Below, piece after piece: positions 45,157 to 53,118 of a DNA stretch of 64,000 bases. The DNA lies in the NCBI RefSeq assembly GCF_002482975.1, contig NZ_DLHA01000022.1, positions 25,984 to 89,983 on the forward strand. The letters run 5' to 3'. The stretch's first letter is position 1, and every line of letters begins with the position of its first letter. The position numbers and the translations under genes were made by a program. This DNA is from Flavobacterium sp. UBA7680. GTDB lineage: Bacteria > Bacteroidota > Bacteroidia > Flavobacteriales > Flavobacteriaceae. Below the pieces are notes generated by a model. It was not told where the DNA came from. It searched no databases and saw only the letters and a list, made by a program, of their open reading frames with translations.

Positions 45157-46122
45157 ATGCTACGGATTCTACTATTTTTTATTCTGTGTATTTCTTCAGT
45201 CAAAGCCCAAACTTCAGGCTGTACAGATGTGCTTTCAAAAAATTACAATCCAAATGCAGTGCAAAACGATGGAAGCTGTACTTATGAAAGTTTAAAACTA
45301 AGACCTGAATATTCGATTAGACTAAGCGATTCGATTAAAGAAACTTCGGGACTCATTGCTTTTGATGGTTTATTGTGGACTCATAATGACGATCACGATA
45401 AAACAATTTACGGATTAGATTCTTTGGGGAAAATCAAAAAGAAAATCATTCTGGATCAGGTTATAAATCATGACTGGGAAGAAATTTCACAAGACAGTTC
45501 GTATTTATATATTGGAGATTTTGGAAATAATTATAGCGGAAACCGAACGGATTTAAATATCCTGAAAATTGAAAAAAAATCATTTTTAGAAGGAAATCCC
45601 ATTATCGAAAAAATCTTATTTCAATATGCTGACCAAACTGATATTTCAGCACAAAAACCAAATTCAACCGATTTTGACTGTGAGGCTTTTGTAGTTTCTA
45701 AAGACAGTATTTATTTGTTTACCAAACAATGGAAATCGTCTAAAACCAGCATTTACGTTTTACCCAATCAACCCGGAAATCATATCGCACAATTTAAAAA
45801 TACGCTTGACACAAAAGGTTTAGTTACGGGCGCGACATATTTTGAAGAAAAGAAAATCATAGCTCTTTGCGGTTATTCTAAAACAGGAAAATCATTTCTT
45901 TATCTTTTATACGATTTCAAAAACAATGACTTTTTATCGGGAAATAAACGAAAAATTGATCTTAAGCTTCCATTCCATCAAATAGAAGGAATTGCGACAA
46001 AAGATGGTCTTCATTATTTTATTACCAATGAATCTTTGATTCGAAAACCCATTCTAAATAATCCGCAGCAAATTCATTATTTAGATTTGAGTGCTTTGCT
46101 TAATTCTTATCTTCATAAATAA
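45157..46122 (+). CDS. Secreted propeller-like protein with an N-terminal GCTD...DGSCTY motif
   Basis: 321 residues with a signal peptide (1-18). After it comes a short cysteine motif, SGCTD-x-NYNPNA-x-DGSCTY, a calcium-binding-like unit common in Bacteroidota secreted proteins. The rest alternates short beta-strands (SIKETSGLIAFDGLLWTHND, WEEISQDSSYLYIGDFGNN) as in beta-propellers of the SdiA-regulated or YncE type. No T9SS sorting domain is present, so it is probably periplasmic. Function is unknown. Confidence 0.7.
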   Translation: MLRILLFFILCISSVKAQTSGCTDVLSKNYNPNAVQNDGSCTYESLKLRPEYSIRLSDSIKETSGLIAFDGLLWTHNDDHDKTIYGLDSLGKIKKKIILDQVINHDWEEISQDSSYLYIGDFGNNYSGNRTDLNILKIEKKSFLEGNPIIEKILFQYADQTDISAQKPNSTDFDCEAFVVSKDSIYLFTKQWKSSKTSIYVLPNQPGNHIAQFKNTLDTKGLVTGATYFEEKKIIALCGYSKTGKSFLYLLYDFKNNDFLSGNKRKIDLKLPFHQIEGIATKDGLHYFITNESLIRKPILNNPQQIHYLDLSALLNSYLHK

Positions 46123-46125
46123 AAC

Positions 46126-46178
46126 TTTTGCGGGATTCGATTTTATCCTCAGATATATTAAAACCAAATCCCACAAAA
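46126..46178. terminator. Hairpin between convergent genes
   Basis: TTTTGCGGGATT (46126-46137) and AATCCCACAAAA (46167-46178) pair except for one C/A mismatch, with a 29-base loop and a following T-run. It lies between two convergent genes. Confidence 0.55.
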
Positions 46179-46185
46179 TCATTTT

Positions 46186-47022
46186 TTATTTAATTTTAGA
46201 TAAAAGCAAATTAAAATTATCTATTACCAGATTTGGCTCATCATTCATAATATAATGTCCTGATTTTGTTGTTGTAATATGCGTAAAATCAGAAACTCCG
46301 TCTTTTAATAATTCATGCGCCTTAAACCATTTTTGTTTATCTGATTCAGAAGTAGATGCATCAACTTTTAAGCTTGAAATTACAATTACAGGAATATTTG
46401 GCAAATGCGGAAGTGTGGCCATATATTCAGAATCTTCTATTAATTCTCTGGCTTCGCGTGCTGCTCCGGAATCTGCTCCTAAAGTAGTTTTACAAAGATT
46501 ATAAAGCATATCTTCCTCCTCTTGCGAAAGCTGATTATAATATTCGTGCGATGGATCTATAAATAATAATCCGGCAACTTTGGAGGGATTTTTAACAGCA
46601 TAATCTCTAATAATCATTCCGCCAAGCGAATGCCCGATAAGAATAACTTTTCTTCCATTCGAGAAATTATTAATTACGGTTTCTAACTCGCTTCGCAATT
46701 GATTTATATTTCTTGGCTTTGAGTCTTTTTCAGATTTTTCATAACCGGCTCTGTCATACGTTACGACATCTAATTTTTCGTTTAGCTTTATTGGTATTTT
46801 TTTTTCGTCCCAAACAGAATGCCCGTCTCCAAGTCCGGATTCTAAAACTACCAAATATTTTGAGTTGTGAATAATCGAATAAGTCATCAATTTATGAGTT
46901 CCTAAATCGACTTTTGTTTCTTTTAAAGTTTCAGTATTATTATCACTGTCTTTATCGCACGAAACGAATATAAAGAATAAACTTAGGCTAATTTTTAGAA
47001 GAATGTTTTTTGCTGATTTCAT
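46186..47022 (-). CDS. Alpha/beta hydrolase, lipoprotein
   Basis: 278-residue alpha/beta hydrolase with a signal peptide and lipobox FVSCDK. The nucleophile elbow is VILIGHSLGGM with Ser132; the catalytic His is in TTKSGHYIMND near residue 257 and an Asp is likely in LLFIDPSHEYY. The segment VTYDRAGYEKSE is the usual hydrolase strand. The substrate is unknown. It is the terminal gene on this strand before the convergent hairpin, 60 bases from the AraC gene. Confidence 0.85.
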   Translation of the reverse strand: MKSAKNILLKISLSLFFIFVSCDKDSDNNTETLKETKVDLGTHKLMTYSIIHNSKYLVVLESGLGDGHSVWDEKKIPIKLNEKLDVVTYDRAGYEKSEKDSKPRNINQLRSELETVINNFSNGRKVILIGHSLGGMIIRDYAVKNPSKVAGLLFIDPSHEYYNQLSQEEEDMLYNLCKTTLGADSGAAREARELIEDSEYMATLPHLPNIPVIVISSLKVDASTSESDKQKWFKAHELLKDGVSDFTHITTTKSGHYIMNDEPNLVIDNFNLLLSKIK

Positions 47023-47082
47023 TTTTTTTAGATTAAAATTTTCAGCAAAAATGCCCTAAAAATAAAGGCTGGTCGTTCTGAT

Positions 47083-48225
47083 TTATAAAGTAGAACCTAT
47101 TTGTTTTTTATATTCTGAAGGAGTCTGTCCAGTTACTTTTTTAAATGTGGTATTAAAAACCGTTTTTGAATTAAAGCCTACAGAAAATCCAATTCCTAAT
47201 AAACTAAGACGATCCATTTCAGAATTTGCCATAAGTTTTTTGGCTTCCTCAATTCGATATCGGTTTATAAATTGATAGAAGTTTTCACCAAATCCATTAT
47301 TGATTACGTATGAAAGTATGTGTGTGGATATATTCATGGAAGCTGCCAGTTTCACTAAATTTAACTCAAAGTCTAAATAAGGTTTTTCGGCATCCATCAA
47401 TTGTAATAATCTGCTTTTGTGTTCTTCTAATTCTTCATGATTTAATAATTGTTTTCGTTTGCCTTCCGGCAGAGAAGTTTCAACAATAATAGTTTCTATT
47501 TCTTTCTTTTCTTCTAAACTATACGGGAAGATTTCTTTTTGTTTCTGCCAATAATAAGTGATATAGAAAATAGATAAAAAGTAAATTAAACTGGTTAGAA
47601 TATCAAAGGTTTTGTTTCCTTCGGATATTTGAAATACAATATCCAGAATCCAAAAAATCGTGATAAAAATAACGCCGACAATAATGTTTTTAAGCCATTT
47701 TAAATCCAGATTCTCGGAAACAGAATTTAAAAGGCGAATTGTATTTTCATGTTTGATAATCTTTTTATAAGCCAGAAAACAATATATAAAAACGTACAGA
47801 CTGAAAATAAAATTAAATATTGCTATGGTTTTCTGTTCAATTTCAGGACTTATATCTTCCGGTTCTGCTTTACTGTCTATTATCCACGAAAGAATGAGCA
47901 GAGTAAAAATCAGAAAGGCAAAACAAAAATGAAAATAATCAATTATTTTCCATTTTCTAACGGGCTCAATATAATAGCTTACACTTAAATAAAATATAGG
48001 AGCAACAACAAAACTGGAGATATTTATTAATTGATTCAAAATATCATCTTCCCTGAGTATTTTGCTATCTATAATAACATCTTCAAGTAAGATTAAAAAA
48101 ATGCAAAATATAAAAGATCCAAACCAGCGATTGGCTTTTATATTGACCTTATTTTGATTTACAAAAATTATAAATGTTAGTAAAAAAGCTGCGCCGCAAA
48201 TTATTGCATTGAGTATAGAATACAT
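47083..48225 (-). CDS. Membrane-anchored AraC-family regulator
   Basis: 380-residue regulator of the Bacteroidota type that joins a membrane domain to an AraC DNA-binding domain. Seven or so hydrophobic segments fill residues 5-240, followed by a soluble linker. The C-terminal helix-turn-helix pair (about 275-378) includes VKLAASMNISTHILSYVINN and IGFSVGFNSKTVFNTTFKKV ending in TGQTPSEYK. The membrane part suggests sensing at the inner membrane. Targets are unknown; it is upstream of the alpha/beta hydrolase gene on the same strand. Confidence 0.85.
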   Translation of the reverse strand: MYSILNAIICGAAFLLTFIIFVNQNKVNIKANRWFGSFIFCIFLILLEDVIIDSKILREDDILNQLINISSFVVAPIFYLSVSYYIEPVRKWKIIDYFHFCFAFLIFTLLILSWIIDSKAEPEDISPEIEQKTIAIFNFIFSLYVFIYCFLAYKKIIKHENTIRLLNSVSENLDLKWLKNIIVGVIFITIFWILDIVFQISEGNKTFDILTSLIYFLSIFYITYYWQKQKEIFPYSLEEKKEIETIIVETSLPEGKRKQLLNHEELEEHKSRLLQLMDAEKPYLDFELNLVKLAASMNISTHILSYVINNGFGENFYQFINRYRIEEAKKLMANSEMDRLSLLGIGFSVGFNSKTVFNTTFKKVTGQTPSEYKKQIGSTL

Positions 48226-48268
48226 AAAGACAATTATTTAATCGCAAATCTAAATAATTAAATTTGTC

Positions 48269-48964
48269 TTATTCTGTAGAAAATGCATCTGAATTATTTT
48301 TTGCTCCCATTATTAAAAGCCATAAACACGTTCCAATTTCTCCAAGAGTTGCCGGAAGTCTTACATACGAAGATATTCCGAGGTCAGAATAATTTGAAAA
48401 CAATGCATTTCCGAAGAAATTTATTAAATAACTAACACAGCCAAGCATTAATAATATTCCTAAAAACTTCGGGATTATTGCAGATTTAAAAATTAAATAT
48501 CCTAACGGAAACAGCCAAAGTCCCCAAAATATCTGAACAATTAAATTTCCGTAATCATATTGATTTAAATAAAACATTACCAAATCCTTTTCTTCTCCGC
48601 CTGAACTAATTACAGAAAGTACTGCAAATTTATTCTGCATGTTTACAAAAGAAATCGGTACGCTTACAATCGCTAAAACAACCATATATACAGCGTAAGT
48701 TTTATGAACTGGTTTCAATAACTTGTACAAAACCAAAGGCAGAAATAAAAAGAAAGTGTAACAAATTAAGCCGCTTACAATACCAAGTCTGAAAAGAAAT
48801 TCAGAATTAGCAATATTAGTAAAAGTTTTAGCAGCATCACTCCAGACAATTAATTTTGAAGGAACATATCCTAAACTAAAAATTCCGGTTATTACAACTA
48901 CTAAATATAATAAACCCGCGACTCTTCCTGTATTTCTAAACGATAGTTTTGATTCTTGATTCAT
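48269..48964 (-). CDS. DUF4386 membrane protein
   Basis: 231-residue integral membrane protein with about six helices. The opening NTGRVAGLLYLVVVITGIFS and the IVWSDAAKTFTNIANSE loop are typical of DUF4386. The function of the family is unknown. The next gene upstream (48981-49412) ends 16 bases before its start on the same strand, so the two form a pair. Confidence 0.82.
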   Translation of the reverse strand: MNQESKLSFRNTGRVAGLLYLVVVITGIFSLGYVPSKLIVWSDAAKTFTNIANSEFLFRLGIVSGLICYTFFLFLPLVLYKLLKPVHKTYAVYMVVLAIVSVPISFVNMQNKFAVLSVISSGGEEKDLVMFYLNQYDYGNLIVQIFWGLWLFPLGYLIFKSAIIPKFLGILLMLGCVSYLINFFGNALFSNYSDLGISSYVRLPATLGEIGTCLWLLIMGAKNNSDAFSTE

Positions 48965-48980
48965 GTTTTTATCTTTAAAT

Positions 48981-49412
48981 TTAAACTTGTTTTGGCCATT
49001 TAAGTGCAGTCCAAAATATGATTGAAGTCAAAATACTTTCTATTATTGCGAGAAAAATGTAGAAACTCCACCAGGCTCCAGTTGTGGTAAACGCTATTAA
49101 CAGCATTATTGCGGTATAAATAATTCCGAAAATGAGATTAAGCCAGCGGTTTATTTTTGGTTTTAAAACTACCGATGCAAAAATCATTAAGGCCGGAATT
49201 GCCATTAAAAGTGTTGCGAGAAATAATTTCATAGGAGAATCCAGCAATGTATCTCCGCTTATAAAATCTTCGACTTTTTTTGGAACATACAGCGAAAAAT
49301 AATCTCCATAGATATAACAAAACATTACGGAAGTCCACAATGCCGCAAGTTTGATTTTTGTGTTTATTTTAAAATCTTCAAAACCACCAGTGTTTATTTC
49401 TTTCTCACTCAT
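48981..49412 (-). CDS. Small membrane protein (DUF6326-like)
   Basis: 143 residues with four hydrophobic segments (about 28-45, 65-85, 92-112 and 118-138). It begins MSEKEINTGGFEDFKINTKI and contains WTSVMFCYIYGDYFSLYVP, which I associate with an uncharacterised Bacteroidota family (DUF6326), without certainty. It lies 16 bases upstream of the DUF4386 gene, so the two are probably co-transcribed. Confidence 0.65.
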   Translation of the reverse strand: MSEKEINTGGFEDFKINTKIKLAALWTSVMFCYIYGDYFSLYVPKKVEDFISGDTLLDSPMKLFLATLLMAIPALMIFASVVLKPKINRWLNLIFGIIYTAIMLLIAFTTTGAWWSFYIFLAIIESILTSIIFWTALKWPKQV

Positions 49413-49533
49413 ATTTAAGGAATTAAATTTTTAAATATGTCGGAGATAGTCGTAAAATGTTACAAGCTGTTTTTAAGAAAAAGTATTCACTTCACTTTTA
49501 TAAAGCAAGAAAGCCAGTTACTGGATAAATCAA

Positions 49534-50442
49534 CTATGTTGTTCTTCTAAAGGCATTGGGAGTAAAACCAGTATTTTTTTTAAAGAAGAAGTTGAAATTT
49601 GGCTGGTCTGAAAAACCCACAGCGTAGCTTATCTGCTCTAAACTCCAGCTGGTTTGTAAAAGAAGAGCTTTGCATTCATCGAGAAGTCGTCCTTTAATAT
49701 GGGTACTTACATTTTGTCCTGTTCTTTTTTTAAGAATCCTGTTTAAATAATTGGGGTGAAGCTGCATTGAATCTGCAAATTCCTGCGCTGTCCTTAATCT
49801 GATAGGTTTTTCAAAATTTATACCTGAAACCTCATCTTCCAGCAATCCGAAAAAACGGTGTATATGATCATAATCTTCTCCTGTACTTTCTGGAATTGGA
49901 GATTTTAGCATTCTGGAACTTTCAATCATTAATAATTGAATATATGCCTGAATTGCTTCATCGCCCAGTTGGTTTTCCTGTTCCTTATACATGCTTTCCC
50001 AAAGTCTTGTAAATCCAGGCAAGTCATTTTCTTCAATAGAAATCACGCTTTTCGATTTTTCGCTAAACAGCGGCTGCCTTTCTATTGCAGCTTTCAATAT
50101 GGGATGATGATTGATGAAATCTTTTTTGAATAACAGATAATATCCCGCCGATTCACCTGAGATTTTCTGCCACGAAATAATATCATTAGGATGGATAAAA
50201 ATAATAGTTGGTTTATCAATACGATATTTATTAAGACCTAGCGTAAAAATTCCGTCACCTCCTGTAATCATCAAAATTTTATAAAAATCCCTTCGGTTTG
50301 CAGACAGGTAATTTCTACAGTCCTCAACTTCCCTATTAAACACTTTGATTTGTTTAGAATCATGCGCCTCTCTGTAAATAGGTGTAAGTTCCGGAAAACT
50401 GCGAAGATGGTCTATTTCTTTAAGGTCTAAACTTGTTTTCAT
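49534..50442 (-). CDS. AraC-family transcriptional regulator, cupin type
   Basis: 302-residue soluble regulator. The N-terminal half (about 20-170) has the strand pattern of the AraC cupin ligand domain; the C-terminal HTH pair (about 205-300) is AQEFADSMQLHPNYLNRILK and ISYAVGFSDQPNFNFFFKKN ending TGFTPNAFR. It is divergent from the GlcG-SDR-NTF2-DoxX group, 127 bases away, and is the most likely regulator of that group. AraC proteins of this kind often sense a small effector. Confidence 0.88.
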   Translation of the reverse strand: MKTSLDLKEIDHLRSFPELTPIYREAHDSKQIKVFNREVEDCRNYLSANRRDFYKILMITGGDGIFTLGLNKYRIDKPTIIFIHPNDIISWQKISGESAGYYLLFKKDFINHHPILKAAIERQPLFSEKSKSVISIEENDLPGFTRLWESMYKEQENQLGDEAIQAYIQLLMIESSRMLKSPIPESTGEDYDHIHRFFGLLEDEVSGINFEKPIRLRTAQEFADSMQLHPNYLNRILKKRTGQNVSTHIKGRLLDECKALLLQTSWSLEQISYAVGFSDQPNFNFFFKKNTGFTPNAFRRTT

Positions 50443-50569
50443 TTTTGGGATATATTTTTTTTAAAGTTATGAAAAAACAGCAACATCAAAAAGGTTTGAT
50501 TTTCATAAAAACGAGCATTTTTTTCCTATAAAGATCCATCTCAATCTGGCGCAACTTTGTCATATCAAA

Positions 50570-51007
50570 ATGAAACAACAAAAATTAAATAATAACATTA
50601 TGGAAATCAATCTTAACGAATCAAGACAAGTTGTACAACAAGCAAGAGCAAAAGCGATACAACTAAATGTTAATGCAAACATTGCAGTTTTAGACACTGC
50701 AGGGCATTTAAAAACTTTTGAAAGAATGGACGATGCTTTTTTAGGATCAATGGACATTGCCATCAAAAAAGCAAAAACGGCAAGTTTGTTCAGAACAAGC
50801 AGTGAAAACGTGGGTCAATACCTAAAACCGGAAGCCGGTACTTATGGAATGTCTGCTACAAATGACGGATTGGTAGGTTTTGCAGGCGGGCTTCCTATTC
50901 TAAAAAATAACGAAATCATCGGATATATTGGGATTTCAGGCGGGGCAGTTCCAGAAGATCTTCAAATCGCAACAGCCGGAGCAGAAGTTTTAAATCAAAT
51001 TCAATAA
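50570..51007 (+). CDS. GlcG/HbpS-family heme-binding-like protein
   Basis: 145 residues as drawn; an alternative ATG at 50600 (MEINLNESRQVVQQA, 135 residues) is more typical of the family and may be the real start. GlcG/HbpS motifs are NANIAVLDTAGHLKTFERMD, FLGSMDIAIKKAKTA and GLVGFAGGLPI followed by GYIGISGG. Members bind heme or cobalamin-like ligands or act in redox sensing. It is the first gene of a plus-strand group with SDR, NTF2-like and DoxX genes, divergent from an AraC regulator. Confidence 0.85.
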   Translation: MKQQKLNNNIMEINLNESRQVVQQARAKAIQLNVNANIAVLDTAGHLKTFERMDDAFLGSMDIAIKKAKTASLFRTSSENVGQYLKPEAGTYGMSATNDGLVGFAGGLPILKNNEIIGYIGISGGAVPEDLQIATAGAEVLNQIQ

Positions 51008-51037
51008 TTAATCAATAACAAATAAAATTTTAATACA

Positions 51038-51847
51038 ATGGAAACTAAAACAATTTTAATTACAGGTGCAGGTTCAGGATTTGGAAAAGGAGCTGCAATA
51101 GGAATGGCTAAAAACGGACACAACATTATTGCAACCGTTCATGTTTCATCGCAGGTAACTCCTCTTCGTGAAGAAGTTGCTGCATTAGGTTTAACTGACA
51201 AAATAAGAGTTGAACGTCTGGATCTTACAGATCAGTACGATATTAAACAAGCTTTAAAATGGGATTTTGATATTCTTTGGAACAATGCAGGAATGGGTGA
51301 AGCCGGACCGGTTTGGGAAATACCTGTAGATATTGTGAGAAAGAACTATGAAGTGAATGTCTTTTTACCATTAATTCTTACTCAGGGAGTTGTACAAAGA
51401 TGGGTAAAAGAAGGTAAAAAAGGAAAAGTAGTATTTACTTCATCAATGGGCGGATTGTTTACACCTGCAAATTGGGGAACTTATGTATCGACAAAACATG
51501 CTTTGGAATCTCTTGCAGAAGCCATGCAGCAGGAACTTGAAGCTTACGGCATCAAAATTCAAACAATTAACCCTGGAGCATACTACACTGGTTATAATGA
51601 AACAATGGCAGACAACCCGTTCCGTTGGTTAGATGATGACGTGAACTTCACAAAAAGAGCCGATTTACGCAAAGGTTTTGATGATTTCTTCGCAACCCCT
51701 GAAGGAAAAATGGATCCAACAGAAATGATCGATCGTATGATTGAAATTGTACCTTCTGATGAAGGGAAATTCAGAAATGTTGTACCTAAAGTAATCGAAG
51801 ATATGTTGAAAGACCATCAGTTAAAAGCCTGGGAAAATACTATCTAA
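51038..51847 (+). CDS. Short-chain dehydrogenase/reductase
   Basis: 269-residue classical SDR. The cofactor motif is ITGAGSGFGKGAAIGMAKNG, the NNAGMGEAG loop follows the fourth strand, the catalytic Ser is in FTSSMGGLF and the Tyr-x3-Lys pair in WGTYVSTKHALESL. The substrate is unknown. It follows the GlcG-like gene by 30 bases, so both are in one transcript. Confidence 0.92.
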   Translation: METKTILITGAGSGFGKGAAIGMAKNGHNIIATVHVSSQVTPLREEVAALGLTDKIRVERLDLTDQYDIKQALKWDFDILWNNAGMGEAGPVWEIPVDIVRKNYEVNVFLPLILTQGVVQRWVKEGKKGKVVFTSSMGGLFTPANWGTYVSTKHALESLAEAMQQELEAYGIKIQTINPGAYYTGYNETMADNPFRWLDDDVNFTKRADLRKGFDDFFATPEGKMDPTEMIDRMIEIVPSDEGKFRNVVPKVIEDMLKDHQLKAWENTI

Positions 51848-51862
51848 TTTCCAAAATTCTAA

Positions 51863-51893
51863 ACACAAGCCCGGGATTCCGGGCTTGTGTTTC
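51863..51893 (+). terminator. Terminator after the SDR gene
   Basis: A GC-rich 12-bp perfect stem, ACACAAGCCCGG and CCGGGCTTGTGT, with a 4-base loop and following T-run, lies 15 bases after the SDR stop. Downstream genes may need readthrough or their own promoter. Confidence 0.8.
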
Positions 51894-51921
51894 GTTAAAA
51901 ACTAATCTTAAAACTATTCTA

Positions 51922-52398
51922 ATGAAATTTTTAATAACAATATTCGTCATGATTATATTTTCAAACGCAGTAAATGCACAAAATTACAGTAACGAAGAAT
52001 CTTCAAATAAGGAGATTATTTCAAATGCATTTCAGGAATGGCACAACGGAACTCCTAATTTTTTCGATCTGCTTACCGATGATATGCACTGGGAAATCAC
52101 AGGTTCTACTCCTTATTCGAAAACATACAATTCAAAACAGGAATTTCTGGATCAGGTAATTATTCCTTTAAACAAAAAATTAAAAGTCAAAATAAAACCT
52201 ACCGTACGAAATATTTTTGCAGATAAAGATATGGTGATCGCATTGTGGGATGGAGAAGCTACGGCTCTGGACGGCAAGCCTTACTTATCTTCTTATTCAT
52301 GGTATATGAAAATGAAAGATGGAAAAATAACAGAAGTTGTCGCTTTTCTGGATGGAATTGAATTTGCCGATATTATGAAAAGAATAAAAACTGACTAA
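51922..52398 (+). CDS. NTF2/SnoaL-like exported protein
   Basis: 158 residues with a signal peptide (1-19, ending VNAQ). The rest has the NTF2-like (SnoaL) fold: an AFQEWHNGTPNFFDLLTDDM helix, WEITGSTPYSKTYNSKQEFL and a final strand FLDGIEFADIM. These folds occur in small enzymes and scavengers; no catalytic residues are diagnostic. It lies between an SDR gene with a terminator and a broken DoxX gene, with 52 bases to the latter. Confidence 0.8.
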   Translation: MKFLITIFVMIIFSNAVNAQNYSNEESSNKEIISNAFQEWHNGTPNFFDLLTDDMHWEITGSTPYSKTYNSKQEFLDQVIIPLNKKLKVKIKPTVRNIFADKDMVIALWDGEATALDGKPYLSSYSWYMKMKDGKITEVVAFLDGIEFADIMKRIKTD

Positions 52399-52450
52399 CA
52401 TTCAAGAAAGTTGTTTTATTACTTATTTTTACTTTTAAAATGAAATAACT

Positions 52451-52896
52451 ATGATTGAACTTCTTCAAACAGATACAAATTATGTTTATTTTTTCTTAAG
52501 AATTGTGGCTGGGATTATTATATTTCCCTACGGCATGCAAAAACTTTTCGGCTGGTTTGATGATTTAGGCGGCGGCGTCGGTATAAAAGAAACCATCATC
52601 AGTATGAAATCGAAAAATATTCCTGTTTACTTGCATGGTTAATTATTATTGGCCAATCCATTGGAAGTATATTATTAATACTTGGCTGTTTAGGAAGAAT
52701 TGCCGCTGGTGTCAATTTTATCATTTTTACCGGAGCATTATTTTTTCATGCTTCAGATGGCTGGGCAATGAATTGGTCAGGAAACAAAAAAGGCGAAGGA
52801 ATTGAATATTTTGTTATGCTTCTTTCTATATTATTAATTATTGTCATCAACGGCAGTGGTGCTTTATCCCTTGATCTCTGGTTAATAACGAGATAA
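52451..52896 (+). pseudogene. DoxX-family membrane protein gene with a -1 frameshift
   Basis: The first frame gives 63 residues (MIELLQTDTNYVYFFLRIVA ... KSKNIPVYLHG) and then stops. Adding one T to the short T run at 52626-52628 (GTTTAC) joins it to WLIIIGQSIGSILLILGCLG, then the DGWAMNWSGNKKGEGIEYFV segment and a stop at 52894-52896. The joined protein is about 148 residues with four hydrophobic segments and is a normal DoxX-like protein. The residues after the shift are well conserved, so the lesion is recent or a sequencing error. It is the last gene of the GlcG-SDR-NTF2 group. Confidence 0.85.
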
Positions 52897-52994
52897 AAAA
52901 TACGAAACACTTATTTTATTCAAATAAACCAATATATAAGAAGCTTAAATTAACCTTACATAAGTTTTAATATTAGATAGTCTATCTATCTTTT

Positions 52995-53021
52995 TTTGTT
53001 TCATTCAAAGGAGTATCTTTG
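52995..53021 (+). promoter_or_regulatory. Candidate promoter of the ABC-F gene
   Basis: TTTG (52995-52998) and TATCTTTG (53014-53021) with a 15-base spacer fit the Bacteroidota promoter pattern. The implied leader of about 90 bases contains two copies of TTAGAGACCT and is otherwise AT-rich. Confidence 0.5.
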
Positions 53022-53118
53022 CAGCGTCGTAATTAAACTCCTATTTAAAATTAGAGACCTAATTAGAGACCTCTTTAATTTTAAAAACATAAAAAGCCTT
53101 GTTAGGCAATAAATTATA

